From NCBI GenBank assembly GCA_964565715.1, contig CAZMGG010000033.1, positions 1 to 47,111 of the forward strand: DNA of 47,111 nt, given 5' to 3'. The notes below the pieces were generated by a model. That model was given only the letters and a program-made list of their open reading frames with translations, did not search any database and was not told the origin of the DNA. A program made the position numbers and the translations under genes. This stretch comes from CAZMGG01 sp964565715. Its GTDB lineage: Bacteria; Planctomycetota; UBA1135; UBA2386. This document shows, in pieces, positions 1 to 8,914 of this stretch. Within the stretch, counting starts at the first letter, position 1. Every line of letters starts with the position of its first letter.

Positions 1-1363
1 CCTCGCCCTCCTGCAGCACGCGCAGCAGCTTCTTCTGCACCTCGAGGGGCATGTCACCGACCTCGTCGAGGAACAGCACGCCGCCCTGGGCGGCCTCCAG
101 CAGCCCCTTCTTGTTGGTGGTGGCGCCGGTGAAGGCGCCGCGCACGTGGCCGAACAGCTCGCTCTCCAGCAGCGCCTCCGGCAGGGCGGCGCAGTTCTCC
201 GACACGAACGGCCGGTCCTTGCGACGGCCCTGGGAGTGGATGGCGCGCGCCACCAGTTCCTTGCCGGTGCCGGACTCGCCGGTGATCAGCACCGGATCGT
301 CGGCGTCGATGTACTTGTCGAGCAGCGCGAACAGCGACCGCATGGCGCGGCCGGTGCCGACGATCTGCTTGTAGTCGTAGCGGCTGCGCCCGATGTTCTG
401 CGCGCTCAGCTCCTCGCGGATCTGCGTCAGCTCGGCGGTCTTCTCCTGCAGCTGGCCGCGCAGCGCGGCGTTGAGCTGGTCGACGCGATCCAGCGCGGCC
501 TGCAGCTCCTGCTGCTTGCCGCGCAGGGTCTCCAGCGTGCGGGCGTTGTGGATGGCGACGCCGGCGTGATCCGCCAGGGCCAGCAGCAGCGCCTTCTCGC
601 GCTCCTGGAACATCTGCTGCTGCAGCCGGTTGTCGACGTAGAGCACGCCGGCCACCTGGCCGGCGACGCGGATCGGGATGCACAGCACCGAACGCAGGCG
701 CAGGTCCGCCACCGACGCCAGGTCGCGGAAGCGATCGTCCTCCTGGGCGTTGGTGGTCAGCTCCGGCACGCCGGACTCGAGCACCCGCCGGGCGATCGTG
801 CGCGACACCTTGTCCTCCGGCGCCAGCACCTCCTCCTGGGCGAAGTTGCGCGCCACCTCCACCGAGGTCTCCTCGCCGCCGCCGAGGATCAGGAAGCCGC
901 GCTCGGCGTTGGCCAGCTGGATCGCCGCGTCGACGATCTGGGTCAGCAGCCGGGACAGGTCCTGCTCCTCGTTCAGCGCCCGGGCCAGCCCCATCAGCGT
1001 GGTCAGGTCCTGGGTGCCGCGGGGGCCCTCGCCGAGCCGGGTGTCGTCCACCGACGCGTTCTCCGGCGTCGGCAGCAGCAGCCGGATCTGGTAGCCGGCC
1101 ACGGCGAAGGTGTCGCCGGGATGCAGTTCGGCGCGGGTCACCGGCCGCCCCTGGATGCGAGCGGGGTTCTGCGCGCCAGCGTCGACCAGGGCGAAGCCGC
1201 CCTCGACGCGTTCCACCCGGCAGTGCGTCCGCGACACCAGCCGGTCCGGCAGGCTGATGTCGTTGTCGCTGGCGCGGCCGATGCTGACCACGTCCTTGCG
1301 GAAGGCGTGGGTCTGCTCGTTGCCGCCGTGCTGGACGATCAGGAGGAAGGAGCCGCGGGACAT
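1..1363 (-). CDS. FHA-GAF-sigma54 AAA+ transcriptional activator (C-terminus beyond window)
   Basis: This is an NtrC-family activator, 454 codons of which lie in the window; the gene runs off the left edge. The order is an FHA domain at about residues 10-95 (SIGRASDND then SRTHCRVE), a GAF domain at about 125-270, a short coiled coil at about 275-320, and an AAA+ module. The AAA+ module shows Walker A GESGTGKE near residue 360, the sigma-54 contact loop GAFTGA near 410, and Walker B VLFLDE. The family remodels sigma-54 RNA polymerase using ATP. FHA domains bind phosphothreonine, so a Ser/Thr kinase input is likely (inference). There is no REC domain, so it is not a classical response regulator. 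The expected DNA-binding HTH lies outside the window. The ATG at 1363 starts the protein right at the FHA domain; no strong ribosome site is visible. It is divergent from the MEMO-like gene. Confidence 0.93.
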   Translation of the reverse strand, partial: MSRGSFLLIVQHGGNEQTHAFRKDVVSIGRASDNDISLPDRLVSRTHCRVERVEGGFALVDAGAQNPARIQGRPVTRAELHPGDTFAVAGYQIRLLLPTPENASVDDTRLGEGPRGTQDLTTLMGLARALNEEQDLSRLLTQIVDAAIQLANAERGFLILGGGEETSVEVARNFAQEEVLAPEDKVSRTIARRVLESGVPELTTNAQEDDRFRDLASVADLRLRSVLCIPIRVAGQVAGVLYVDNRLQQQMFQEREKALLLALADHAGVAIHNARTLETLRGKQQELQAALDRVDQLNAALRGQLQEKTAELTQIREELSAQNIGRSRYDYKQIVGTGRAMRSLFALLDKYIDADDPVLITGESGTGKELVARAIHSQGRRKDRPFVSENCAALPEALLESELFGHVRGAFTGATTNKKGLLEAAQGGVLFLDEVGDMPLEVQKKLLRVLQEGE

Positions 1364-1479
1364 CGGGGGGAACGGAACCGGCGCCGGCCGGCGCGGCGCC
1401 TGCTAGCGAGGTGGACCGCCGCCGTAACCCCGCGTCGACTTCGCGTCGTGACAGGTGTCCGCCTATCCTACCGCGGCCC

Positions 1480-2715
1480 ATGGCAGGATCGTCGCCCGAC
1501 CTCGAGCACCCCGCCTTCCGCCCCCTGGAGGTGCAGCAAGGGAGCCACGGCCGCAGCAGGGGCCTGGTGCTGGTCTGCCGGCTCGGCATCAGCGAACCGG
1601 CCTTCGTACCGGCGGCACTGCTGCCGATCGTCGGCCTGTTCGACGGCCAGCGGTCGGTGGCGGCGATCTGCGCCGAGGCGGGCGCGGCCCTGGGCGAGGT
1701 GGTCGAGGAGGCCTTCGTGCGCGACCTGGTGCGGCAGTTCGACCGCCGGCTGCTGCTGCACTCGGACGCCTGGCAGCGGGCGGTCGCCGCGCGGCAGCAG
1801 GCCTTCCTCGGGCAGCGGGTCCGCCCGCCGCGCCACGCCGGCTCGGCGGGCTATCCGGCGGAGCCCTCGGCGCTGCGGGCGGCGTTGCGCGAGGTGGTGC
1901 CGCTGGCGCCGGGCACCGGTCCCGCGGCCCGGGGCGTGGTGGCGCCGCACATCGATCTGGCGCGGGGCCGGGCGGGCTACGCCGCCGCCTACGGCTTCCT
2001 CGGCGCGGCGGCGCCGGCCGACCTCTACGTGATCTTCGGCACCGGCCACCAGGGCCCGGCGGCGCCCCTCACCGGGCTGGCCATGGACTGGGCGACGCCG
2101 CTCGGCACGGTGACCACCGATCGCGCCTTCCTGGCGCGGGTCGAGGCGACGATCGGCCCGGCCGCCGCCGACGACGCGTTCCTGCACGAGGCCGAGCACA
2201 GCATCGAGTTCCAGGTGCTGTGGCTGCAGCACCTGGCCGAACTGCGCGGCGGGGCGCCGTTCGAGGTCGTGGGCTTCCTGTGCGGCTCGTTGCCGAGCGA
2301 AAGCGGCGATCCGGACCAGGAACGCTACGCCGACCGGCTGCTCACCGCGCTGCGCGCCGCCGCCACGGCGAGCGGCCGCCGCGTGTGCTACGTCGGCGGC
2401 GCCGACCTCGCCCATCTGGGTCCGTTCTTCGGCGACGGCCAGCCGGTGGACGACGCACGGCTCGCGCGCCTGCAACGGGACGAACAGGGCCACCTGGACC
2501 TGCTGGTGCAGGGCCGGCCCGGTCGCTTCCACCAGGCGATCCACGGCCACGGCAACCCGGACCGGGTCTGCAGCGCCCCGGCGATCTGGCTCACCGCCCG
2601 GCTGGCCGGCGGGCCGGGCCGATTGCTCCACCATGGTCAGGCCGCGGCGGCCGACGGCAGCCAGGTGGTGAGCTTCTGCGGCCTGGGCTGGGGCGGCGAC
2701 GCGAGCCAGCCGTGA
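1480..2715 (+). CDS. amrB: AmmeMemoRadiSam system protein B (MEMO family)
   Basis: This 411-aa MEMO-like protein starts at the ATG at 1480, where protein-like sequence begins; an in-frame ATG at 1411 would add unrelated residues. The first ~110 residues form a small helical, PqqD-like region (VCRLGISEP, GLFDGQRSV) that often precedes MEMO in bacteria. The MEMO domain follows with the conserved residues VAPHIDL, FGTGHQG, DLAHLGPFF and a late Cys in CSAPAIW, matching the His/His/Asp/Cys set of the family. Bacterial MEMO proteins are usually encoded beside AmmeMemoRadiSam A and a radical SAM enzyme; neither is in this window. The exact reaction is unknown. The stop is only 6 bp from the end of the convergent glycosyltransferase gene. 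Confidence 0.88.
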   Translation: MAGSSPDLEHPAFRPLEVQQGSHGRSRGLVLVCRLGISEPAFVPAALLPIVGLFDGQRSVAAICAEAGAALGEVVEEAFVRDLVRQFDRRLLLHSDAWQRAVAARQQAFLGQRVRPPRHAGSAGYPAEPSALRAALREVVPLAPGTGPAARGVVAPHIDLARGRAGYAAAYGFLGAAAPADLYVIFGTGHQGPAAPLTGLAMDWATPLGTVTTDRAFLARVEATIGPAAADDAFLHEAEHSIEFQVLWLQHLAELRGGAPFEVVGFLCGSLPSESGDPDQERYADRLLTALRAAATASGRRVCYVGGADLAHLGPFFGDGQPVDDARLARLQRDEQGHLDLLVQGRPGRFHQAIHGHGNPDRVCSAPAIWLTARLAGGPGRLLHHGQAAAADGSQVVSFCGLGWGGDASQP

Positions 2716-2721
2716 GGCCGC

Positions 2722-3801
2722 TCATGCCGGCGCGCCGAGGCCCAGCAGGCGCTCCCCCGCCGCCACCACCTCCTGCACGGTGATGTCCTTCATGCAGCGG
2801 TGGTGGCCGAGCGGGCAGACCTTCCGCTGGCAGGGCGAGCACGGCAGGTCCTTGCGCAGCAGCACCGTGCGCTCCATGCAGTAGTCGGTGTAGTTGGGGT
2901 CGTTGGGCCCCATCAGGCAGACGATCGGCTTGTCCAGCGCCACCGCCAGGTGCCGCGGCCCGGTGTCGCCGGTGACCAGCAGGGCGCCGCGCTCGATCAG
3001 CGCCTTCAGCCGACCGAGCGACAGCACCGGCTGTGTCATCGGCACGGCCGAACCCTCGGCGGCGATCCGCTCGCCCAGTTCGACCTCGGCGGGACCGACC
3101 ATCACCAGCGCCCGCAGGCCGTGGCGTTCCTGGAAGTGGCGCGCGACGGCGGCGAAACGCTCGGGCATCCACAGCTTGCTGGCGCCGTAGTTGGCGCCCA
3201 CCACCAGCATCACCAGCCGCTCGTCCTCGCCGATGCCACGCTGGCGCAGGTGTTCCTGCACCCAGGTCCGCTCGGCGTCGGTGACCACCAGCTGCGGATG
3301 GATCGCCTCGCCGGGGATGCCCAGTCCGTCGAGCAGTTCGCGGTAGTAGACCGGCATCGGGATCGCCCAGCGGCGCGGCCCCATCCGCGGCTGCCACCAC
3401 CGGCGCCGCACGCGCGCCTTGCGACCCAGGTTGAGCAGGAACGGCCGCCCCTGGCGGTAGCCCAGCCGCAGCGGCACCCGGGCCAGGAACGGCACCAGGG
3501 CGGTCTCGGGCGAGTTCGGCAGGACCACGGCGAGGTCGTAGGCGCCCGCCCGCATCTGCCGGACCTGGGCCAGCAGCCCCCCCAGCCCACCGGCCTTCGG
3601 CGCATCCACCAGCTCGTCGAACCAGGTGGTCCCGTCCAGCAGCGGGCGCAGGATGGGCCGCAGTCCGCAGACGATGTGGGCCTTGGGGAAGGCCTGCCGC
3701 AGCCGGGCGAAGCTGGCGGTGGCCATCACCAGGTCGCCGACCCAGTTGGGCGCCCGCACGAAGATGCGGCGCACGGCGGACAGGTCGACCGGGGCAGCCA
3801 T
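2722..3801 (-). CDS. waaF: Glycosyltransferase family 9, LPS heptosyltransferase II-like
   Basis: This 359-aa GT9 enzyme resembles WaaF/RfaF, which transfers heptose from an ADP-activated donor to the LPS inner core at the cytoplasmic face. The N-terminus has the hallmark PNWVGDLVM (residues 18-26), and the donor-site loop GDTGPRHLA lies near 277-285. The C-terminus carries CSPCQRKVCPLGHHRCM, the Cys-rich ending typical of heptosyltransferase II proteins. The ATG at 3801 begins MAAPVDLSAVRRIFVRAPNW. The gene is divergent from tex across 180 bp. Donor and acceptor cannot be read from sequence. In planctomycetes GT9 proteins also act in other glycans, so the symbol is by family resemblance only. 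Confidence 0.88.
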   Translation of the reverse strand: MAAPVDLSAVRRIFVRAPNWVGDLVMATASFARLRQAFPKAHIVCGLRPILRPLLDGTTWFDELVDAPKAGGLGGLLAQVRQMRAGAYDLAVVLPNSPETALVPFLARVPLRLGYRQGRPFLLNLGRKARVRRRWWQPRMGPRRWAIPMPVYYRELLDGLGIPGEAIHPQLVVTDAERTWVQEHLRQRGIGEDERLVMLVVGANYGASKLWMPERFAAVARHFQERHGLRALVMVGPAEVELGERIAAEGSAVPMTQPVLSLGRLKALIERGALLVTGDTGPRHLAVALDKPIVCLMGPNDPNYTDYCMERTVLLRKDLPCSPCQRKVCPLGHHRCMKDITVQEVVAAGERLLGLGAPA

Positions 3802-3981
3802 GGGGGGCGGGGATCTTGGCGGTCCGGCGGGAATCGGGCAACGGCGACCTGCAGGATGGCGGGCGCTGCCCCCCGTGCTATGGTGCGCCATTCGTCGCCG
3901 TCCGGCCAACTCCACGGACAGCCTCCGCGCCGCCTTCCTCCACGCAACCCGCCAGCCCGCCGGCCCCGCCGGTGTCACGCC

Positions 3982-6573
3982 ATGGCCTCCCAAGCGATCC
4001 TCACCCGTCTCCAGGCCGAGTTCGACAGTCCGCCCGACGCCATCGCCGCCGTCGTGGCCCTGCTGGAGGAGAAGGCGCCGCCGTCCTTCCTGTTCCGCTA
4101 CCGGCGGCAGCAGACCGGCAACCTCGGCGAGGAACGGCTGCACGCCATCGCCGAGCGCCTGCACTTCCTGCTGGACCTGGAGCAGCGCAAGGCCGCCATC
4201 GCCGAGCAGGCCCGCGAGAAGGGCCGCCTCACCGAGGAACTGCAGGGGATCCTCGACCACAGCGTCGACCAGGACCTGATCGACGATCTCTACCAGTCGC
4301 TGCGGCCGCGGCGGGCGACGCCGGCGATGAAGATGGAGGAGAAGGGCCTGCTGCCCCTGGCGCTCGCCATCGAGCACGACCAGCTCGGCGAGGGCGACCT
4401 GCAGGGCGCCGCCCAGGAGTACATCGGCGAGGAACGCGGCCTGCCCGCCACCGAACACGTCCTGGAAGGCGTGCTGGTGATCCTGGCCGAGCGCATCGGC
4501 GGCGATCCGCGGGTCCGGGCCCGCTTCCGCGAGGAACTCGCCCGCGGCCTGCTGCGGGCGCGGCCGGTCAATCCCGGCCAGGGCGGCGAGCAGCGCTACC
4601 AGGAGTTCTTCGACTTCCAGGAGGTGATCACGCGCATCCCGAGCCATCGCATGCTGGCCCTGCGCAAGGCCCAGCGCGAGGGCATCCTGGCCCTGGAGCT
4701 GACCCTGCCGGAAGGCCGCGCCCGCGAGGTGCTGCGCGAGCTGCAGGGCAAGAACCCGCCCGAGGGCTCGCAGCTCCGTGCCTTCCTCGACCTGGTCTAC
4801 GACCACGCCTTCGAGAACCACCTCAAGGAGGCCTGCGGCCGCGACGTGCGCCGCCGGCTCAAGGAGAAGGCCGATCGCGAGGCGGTGCGGACGTTCGCGC
4901 GCAACCTCCGCTCGCAGCTCCTGTCGCCGGCGCTGGGCGGCAAGAAGGTGCTGACCCTGCGCGCGTCGACCAAGACCGCCTGGACCGCGCTGATCGGCGA
5001 GGACGCCTCGGTGCTGGAACACCGGTCGATGGCCGTGGGCACCGACGAGGAGCGGGCGGCAGCCCTGCAGTGGCTGGTGGAGACGATCCGCACCCACCAG
5101 CCGGCGGCCCTGGCGATCCCGCACGGCCGCCGCCAGTCGGGCACCGAGAGCCTGGTGAAGGCCCTCAAGGAGGCGATGGCGGGCGATCTGCCGCCGGTGT
5201 TCCCGGTGGACGAGGCCGCTTCGGCGATCTTCGCCACCAGCGCCGCCGGCCGCCGCGCCATGCACCACGTCGACGTCGGCGTGCGCACGGCGATCAGCCT
5301 GGGCCGCCGCCTGCAGGATCCGATGCGCGAGCTGATCGGCATGGACTTCCGCACGCTGGGCCTGGGGCAGGCGCTCGACGACGTCCATCAGGGCGTGCTG
5401 CGGCGCGAACTGGACTGGGTGGTGACCGCCTGCGTCGGCGCCGTCGGCGTCGACCTCAACACCGCCGACAAGCCGACCCTGCTGCACGTGCCGGGCGTGA
5501 CCGAGGAACTGGCCACCGCGATCCTGGAGCACCGCCGCAAGCACGGCGGCTTCCAGAACCGCGCGGCCCTGGCGGCGGTGCCCGGCTGCGACGAGGCGAC
5601 GCTGCGCCACATCGGCGGCTTCCTGCAGGTGCAGGGCGGCGATCAGCCCCTCGACGCGACGCCGCTGCACCCCGACGACTACCCGGTGGCGGCGGCGATC
5701 GCCGCGCGCAAGGGCGTGGAGCCGAAGGCGCTGATCGGCCAGGACCTGCGCGACGTCGACCTGGACGGTTTCGCCGCCGAGGGCTTCCCGCGCGAGCGGG
5801 TGCTGGCCACCGTGCAGTTCCTGCGCGCGGCCGGCAGCGATCCCCGTGGCCCGATGGGTTCGGTGCGCAACGACGGCGTCGATTCGATCGACGACCTGCG
5901 CATGGACCAGGAGCTGACCGGCCGCGTCACCAACCTGACCGAGTTCGGCGCCTTCCTCGACCTCGGCATCGGCCAGGACGGCCTCGTGCACATCTCGCAG
6001 ATCCCGCACCAGCGGCTGCGCAATCCCGAGCAGATGCTGCGGGTCGGCGAGGTGATCACGGTGTGGGTGGTCAACGTCGATCGCCAGAACAAGAAGATCG
6101 GCCTGTCGATGCTGCAGCCCCGTCACCTGGCCGAGGGCCGGCCGGCCACGCTCGGCGAGCGCATGGGCCGCAACGAGCGGCCGCGGCGCGAGCGCGGGCC
6201 GCGCGGCGGCGGGCAGGGCGGCCACGGCGGACACGACCGCAAGCCCGAGCCGGCGTTCTCGCGGGCGGCGCGCGCTCCCGAAGGGCGCCGCGGCGGCCGG
6301 CGCGGCCCGGGCGAACGGCGCGGACCCGGCGGCCCGGGTGGTCCTGGTGGTGACCGCGGCGATCGGGGCTTCGATCGCGGCTACGACCGTGGCGAGCGCG
6401 GTCCGCGACGCGGCGGCGAACCGCGCGTCATCACCATCGAGAGCGGGGCTCCCCAGGAGGAGCAACGCGGCAAGAAGGGCGAGTTCACCTCGCTGGCGAG
6501 CCTGCGCTCGCTGCTACGCCCGAAGGACGAGGGTCCGTCGCAGAGTGAGCCGCCGGCGGAATCCAAGTCGTGA
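3982..6573 (+). CDS. tex: Tex-like transcription accessory protein with S1 domain and Arg/Gly tail
   Basis: This 863-aa protein has the Tex/YhgF architecture: N-terminal helical region (1-315), YqgF/RNase H-like region (about 320-440), helix-hairpin-helix repeats (about 487-550; VGVDLNTADK and VPGV), the PLDATPLHPDDYP linker, and an S1 RNA-binding domain (644-712; GRVTNLTEFGAFLDLGIGQD). Tex proteins bind RNA and act in transcription or RNA metabolism. Two features are odd. The usual DPGLRTG motif opening the YqgF region is replaced by LRASTKTAW, losing the Asp, though VDEAASAIFATS and LGRRLQDP are kept. A tail from about 727 to 817 is rich in Arg and Gly, making the protein ~80 residues longer than usual. 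ATG at 3982 gives the expected Tex N-terminus. Confidence 0.93.
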   Translation: MASQAILTRLQAEFDSPPDAIAAVVALLEEKAPPSFLFRYRRQQTGNLGEERLHAIAERLHFLLDLEQRKAAIAEQAREKGRLTEELQGILDHSVDQDLIDDLYQSLRPRRATPAMKMEEKGLLPLALAIEHDQLGEGDLQGAAQEYIGEERGLPATEHVLEGVLVILAERIGGDPRVRARFREELARGLLRARPVNPGQGGEQRYQEFFDFQEVITRIPSHRMLALRKAQREGILALELTLPEGRAREVLRELQGKNPPEGSQLRAFLDLVYDHAFENHLKEACGRDVRRRLKEKADREAVRTFARNLRSQLLSPALGGKKVLTLRASTKTAWTALIGEDASVLEHRSMAVGTDEERAAALQWLVETIRTHQPAALAIPHGRRQSGTESLVKALKEAMAGDLPPVFPVDEAASAIFATSAAGRRAMHHVDVGVRTAISLGRRLQDPMRELIGMDFRTLGLGQALDDVHQGVLRRELDWVVTACVGAVGVDLNTADKPTLLHVPGVTEELATAILEHRRKHGGFQNRAALAAVPGCDEATLRHIGGFLQVQGGDQPLDATPLHPDDYPVAAAIAARKGVEPKALIGQDLRDVDLDGFAAEGFPRERVLATVQFLRAAGSDPRGPMGSVRNDGVDSIDDLRMDQELTGRVTNLTEFGAFLDLGIGQDGLVHISQIPHQRLRNPEQMLRVGEVITVWVVNVDRQNKKIGLSMLQPRHLAEGRPATLGERMGRNERPRRERGPRGGGQGGHGGHDRKPEPAFSRAARAPEGRRGGRRGPGERRGPGGPGGPGGDRGDRGFDRGYDRGERGPRRGGEPRVITIESGAPQEEQRGKKGEFTSLASLRSLLRPKDEGPSQSEPPAESKS

Positions 6574-6813
6574 GCTGACCTCACGATCCGGTCCCCCGGA
6601 TCGCCCGCGGCATGGGCTCGGCGACGCGCCGGCAAGCGACGTCGGACGCCGATGGCGACCCTTCCGCTCGTGCGCAACCTCGGCCAGGTTGCATTCCGCG
6701 TCGCGCGGAGGCACCATTGCCCGGTCGCGGTGGCTCGCCGCCGAGACGCTTTCCTGGAGACGGACGGGGGAAGCCGTGCGTCTCCATCCCATCCCTGCAA
6801 CGAGAGAAGAGAC
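6574..6813 (+). other. 240-bp intergenic region / possible structured leader
   Basis: No convincing gene lies between tex and the secreted protein. The stretch contains several inverted repeats: a 7-bp stem at 6585-6602 (GATCCGG/CCGGATC), a 7-bp stem at 6674-6692 (GCAACCT/AGGTTGC) with a 5-nt loop, and GAGACGC (from about 6752) pairing with GCGTCTC near 6778. None is followed by a T-run, so these look like leader structure rather than terminators. It does not match any riboswitch core I recognise. Confidence 0.3.
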
Positions 6814-8097
6814 ATGTCCAAGCTTGCGATCAGCACGCTGTCCATCGGAGTCCTCGCCGCGGCCGCCTCGGCCCAGGCGGTCATCACTCCGGCCGCCATC
6901 AACAACAACCCGAACCTCGGCATCGCCGTCATCAACCGCGACGCCAACAACACGACGATCACCGCGATCGAACAGTACGAGCTGCGCCCGCAGGGCGGCG
7001 GCATGTACCGCTGCGTGGTGACGGCGATCCTCGGCGGCGCCGACTCCAGCCTGGTGTCCGGCACGCTCAACTGGAACACCAACCCGCCGGTCTGGACCCC
7101 CAACGCCGACCTGGCCGCCCTCAACGTCGCCGGCACCTCGACCGACGAGTTCCAGGGCAGCATGTCGCTGGATGGCCTGGTCGTCGTCTGGGACAACTAC
7201 GTCGGCACCACCTACCCGAACGTGCCGGTGAACGCGACCACGTTCATCTGCAAGCGCGCCAGCACCTCGGTGCCGTTCGCGACGGCCAACGTGTTCGGCA
7301 TCCAGGGCATGCCCGCCGGTGGCGTCGACCCGCACATCGGCGGCGAGCGGCCGAACGGCGACGTCGTGGTCTACCACCTGGACGCCAACGGCAACATCTC
7401 GGCGGTGGACGTCAACCCGAACAGCGGCGCCCAGACCAGCACCCCGGTGGTCGTGCACACCAACCGCGGCACGGTCGGCGGCTCGGCGGTCGGCTTCGCC
7501 CACTCGTCCTACGTGCAGCGTGACTCGACCGGCCGCGGCCGGGCGCTCACCTGCAGCGAGTACATCCAGTCCACCGGCGCCCCCTCGGACGGCCTCTGGC
7601 GGAACAACCTGACCAACAACGGCCCGCTGGCGGTGCTGGCCCCGGCGTTCGGCGACCCGCAGACCCCGTGGTACGCCAACCCGACGGTCAACGGCGGCAC
7701 CTGGAACTGGGCCACCGCGGTGGCGGCCTACGGTGACCCGACCATGGTCGAGGCCTGCGCCATCTGCGACGCCGACATGTCGAGCGGCTCCGGCCGCATG
7801 GTCGTGTTCGCGCCGATCAGCCCGGCCAATCCGGCCCGCGTCTTCATCAGCGTGGTGGGCATCGGCGTCTCGGCGCCGGGCTACCCGGTCCCGCCGGTGG
7901 TGGGCGATCTGCTGATCTTCCCGACCGTCGGCGTCACCCCGATCCAGTTCCACGACAGCAACACCGGCCTCGCCGAATGGGCCTGGACCCTGCCGGGCAG
8001 CGGCTACGGCGGCCCGTTCGTGATCCAGTCGATCACCCTGGACGGCATGGGCAACCAGATCCTGGCGGGCAACACCGCCAACCTGATCGTTCCCTGA
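6814..8097 (+). CDS. Secreted protein of unknown function with planctomycete-type C-terminal domain
   Basis: This is a 427-aa exported protein. A Sec signal peptide covers about residues 1-22 (MSKLAISTLSIGVLAAAASA). The start is well placed: the purine-rich AGAGAAGAGAC sits just before the ATG. The mature part is rich in Asn, Thr, Gly and beta-forming residues, with no catalytic motif I recognise. The last ~90 residues (LLIFPTVGVTPIQF ... NTANLIVP) resemble the terminal beta-sandwich also seen at the ends of the proteins encoded at 33126-34436 and 44625-45722. It likely sits outside the cytoplasmic membrane. It is a single-gene unit with its own terminator at 8126-8161. Confidence 0.8.
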   Translation: MSKLAISTLSIGVLAAAASAQAVITPAAINNNPNLGIAVINRDANNTTITAIEQYELRPQGGGMYRCVVTAILGGADSSLVSGTLNWNTNPPVWTPNADLAALNVAGTSTDEFQGSMSLDGLVVVWDNYVGTTYPNVPVNATTFICKRASTSVPFATANVFGIQGMPAGGVDPHIGGERPNGDVVVYHLDANGNISAVDVNPNSGAQTSTPVVVHTNRGTVGGSAVGFAHSSYVQRDSTGRGRALTCSEYIQSTGAPSDGLWRNNLTNNGPLAVLAPAFGDPQTPWYANPTVNGGTWNWATAVAAYGDPTMVEACAICDADMSSGSGRMVVFAPISPANPARVFISVVGIGVSAPGYPVPPVVGDLLIFPTVGVTPIQFHDSNTGLAEWAWTLPGSGYGGPFVIQSITLDGMGNQILAGNTANLIVP

Positions 8098-8125
8098 TCC
8101 GGATCGGCAACCCTTGGTTGCGACG

Positions 8126-8161
8126 GCGGGGGCGGCCTTCGGGTCGCCCCCGCTGTCTTTT
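8126..8161 (+). terminator. Rho-independent terminator with UUCG tetraloop
   Basis: A 12-bp stem (8126-8137 with 8142-8153, one G-U pair) closes a TTCG tetraloop and is followed by TGTCTTTT. It lies 28 bp after the stop of the secreted protein. Confidence 0.88.
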
Positions 8162-8194
8162 CCGGCTCCTTCCCAGCACCTACGCTGCCGCACC

Positions 8195-8914
8195 ATGGAA
8201 CAGGTGTTCGTGGTCCGCCGGACCGACTTCTTCGCCGGGCAGTGGCCGCAGGGCTTCGTGCCTTGGCACGACGACGAGGCCAGGGCCCTGACCGCACGCT
8301 TCGAGCGCCTGGGGTTCTTCCTGCCGCGCGCCGAGGCCGAGGAGGACCCCTCCCACAAGCAGCTCATCCCCTACTGCGTGCTGGTGCGCGGCGGCGAGGT
8401 GTTCTGCGTGCAGCGGACGTCGGCCCAGGGCGAACGCCGCCTGCACGGCAAGCTCTCGATCGGCATCGGCGGCCACGTCAATCCGCCCGACCTCGGCCCC
8501 GCACCGGAGCCGCAGGGCCTGCTCGCCGCTGCCCTGCGGCGCGAACTCGACGAGGAACTGGCGGTGCCCTGGGACCGCCTGACCGAGCCGCCGCGCCTGC
8601 TCGGCCTGCTCAACGACGACGGCAACCCGGTGGGGGCCGTCCACGCCGGCCTGGTCTACCTGTTGTCGATCCCCGTAACCAAGGATGCGACAGACACTTG
8701 CGTCGATGTCACAGTGCGTGAAACAAGCGCCATGCACGGCGGTTTCGGGCACCTTGCCGAACCCACTGGCCTGTGGCAAGATCGCGCCCGCTTCGAAACG
8801 TGGTCCCGGATCCTGCTGGAGGCTGGAGTCATCGGTCCCATGGCACTTTCGCCGCCGACCGGCGCCACACGGATTGGCCCTGAATCCGTCAGAGAGGAAA
8901 CAAGCAATGGCTGA
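8195..8914 (+). CDS. Nudix hydrolase (predicted MutT-type phosphoesterase)
   Basis: This 239-aa protein contains a Nudix fold. The landmarks are KQLIPYCVLV, RLHGKLSIGIGGHV and a Nudix helix RRELDEEL. The Nudix box is stretched: about 12 extra residues (PPDLGPAPEPQG) separate the GGHV turn from the RExxEE helix. It resembles the group annotated as predicted MutT-family phosphoesterase, whose substrate is not established. The C-terminal ~50 residues lie beyond the Nudix core and could be lineage-specific. The ATG at 8195 follows the upstream terminator by 33 bp. The stop overlaps the start of the 73-aa gene by 8 bp, indicating translational coupling. Confidence 0.8.
   Translation: MEQVFVVRRTDFFAGQWPQGFVPWHDDEARALTARFERLGFFLPRAEAEEDPSHKQLIPYCVLVRGGEVFCVQRTSAQGERRLHGKLSIGIGGHVNPPDLGPAPEPQGLLAAALRRELDEELAVPWDRLTEPPRLLGLLNDDGNPVGAVHAGLVYLLSIPVTKDATDTCVDVTVRETSAMHGGFGHLAEPTGLWQDRARFETWSRILLEAGVIGPMALSPPTGATRIGPESVREETSNG

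Noticed and set aside
54..1589. Long minus-strand reading frame over the sigma-54 gene, out of frame with it
   Set aside because: Its translation is Arg/Pro/Gly-rich with no domain, while another frame of the same strand encodes a clear FHA-GAF-AAA+ protein.
2722..6465. Apparent 1247-residue protein covering the glycosyltransferase and Tex region
   Set aside because: It joins the real GT9 gene to antisense sequence of tex. A family-typical start exists at 3801.
6574..6813. Possible known riboswitch before the secreted protein
   Set aside because: Hairpins exist but no cobalamin, c-di-GMP or other known core could be matched.
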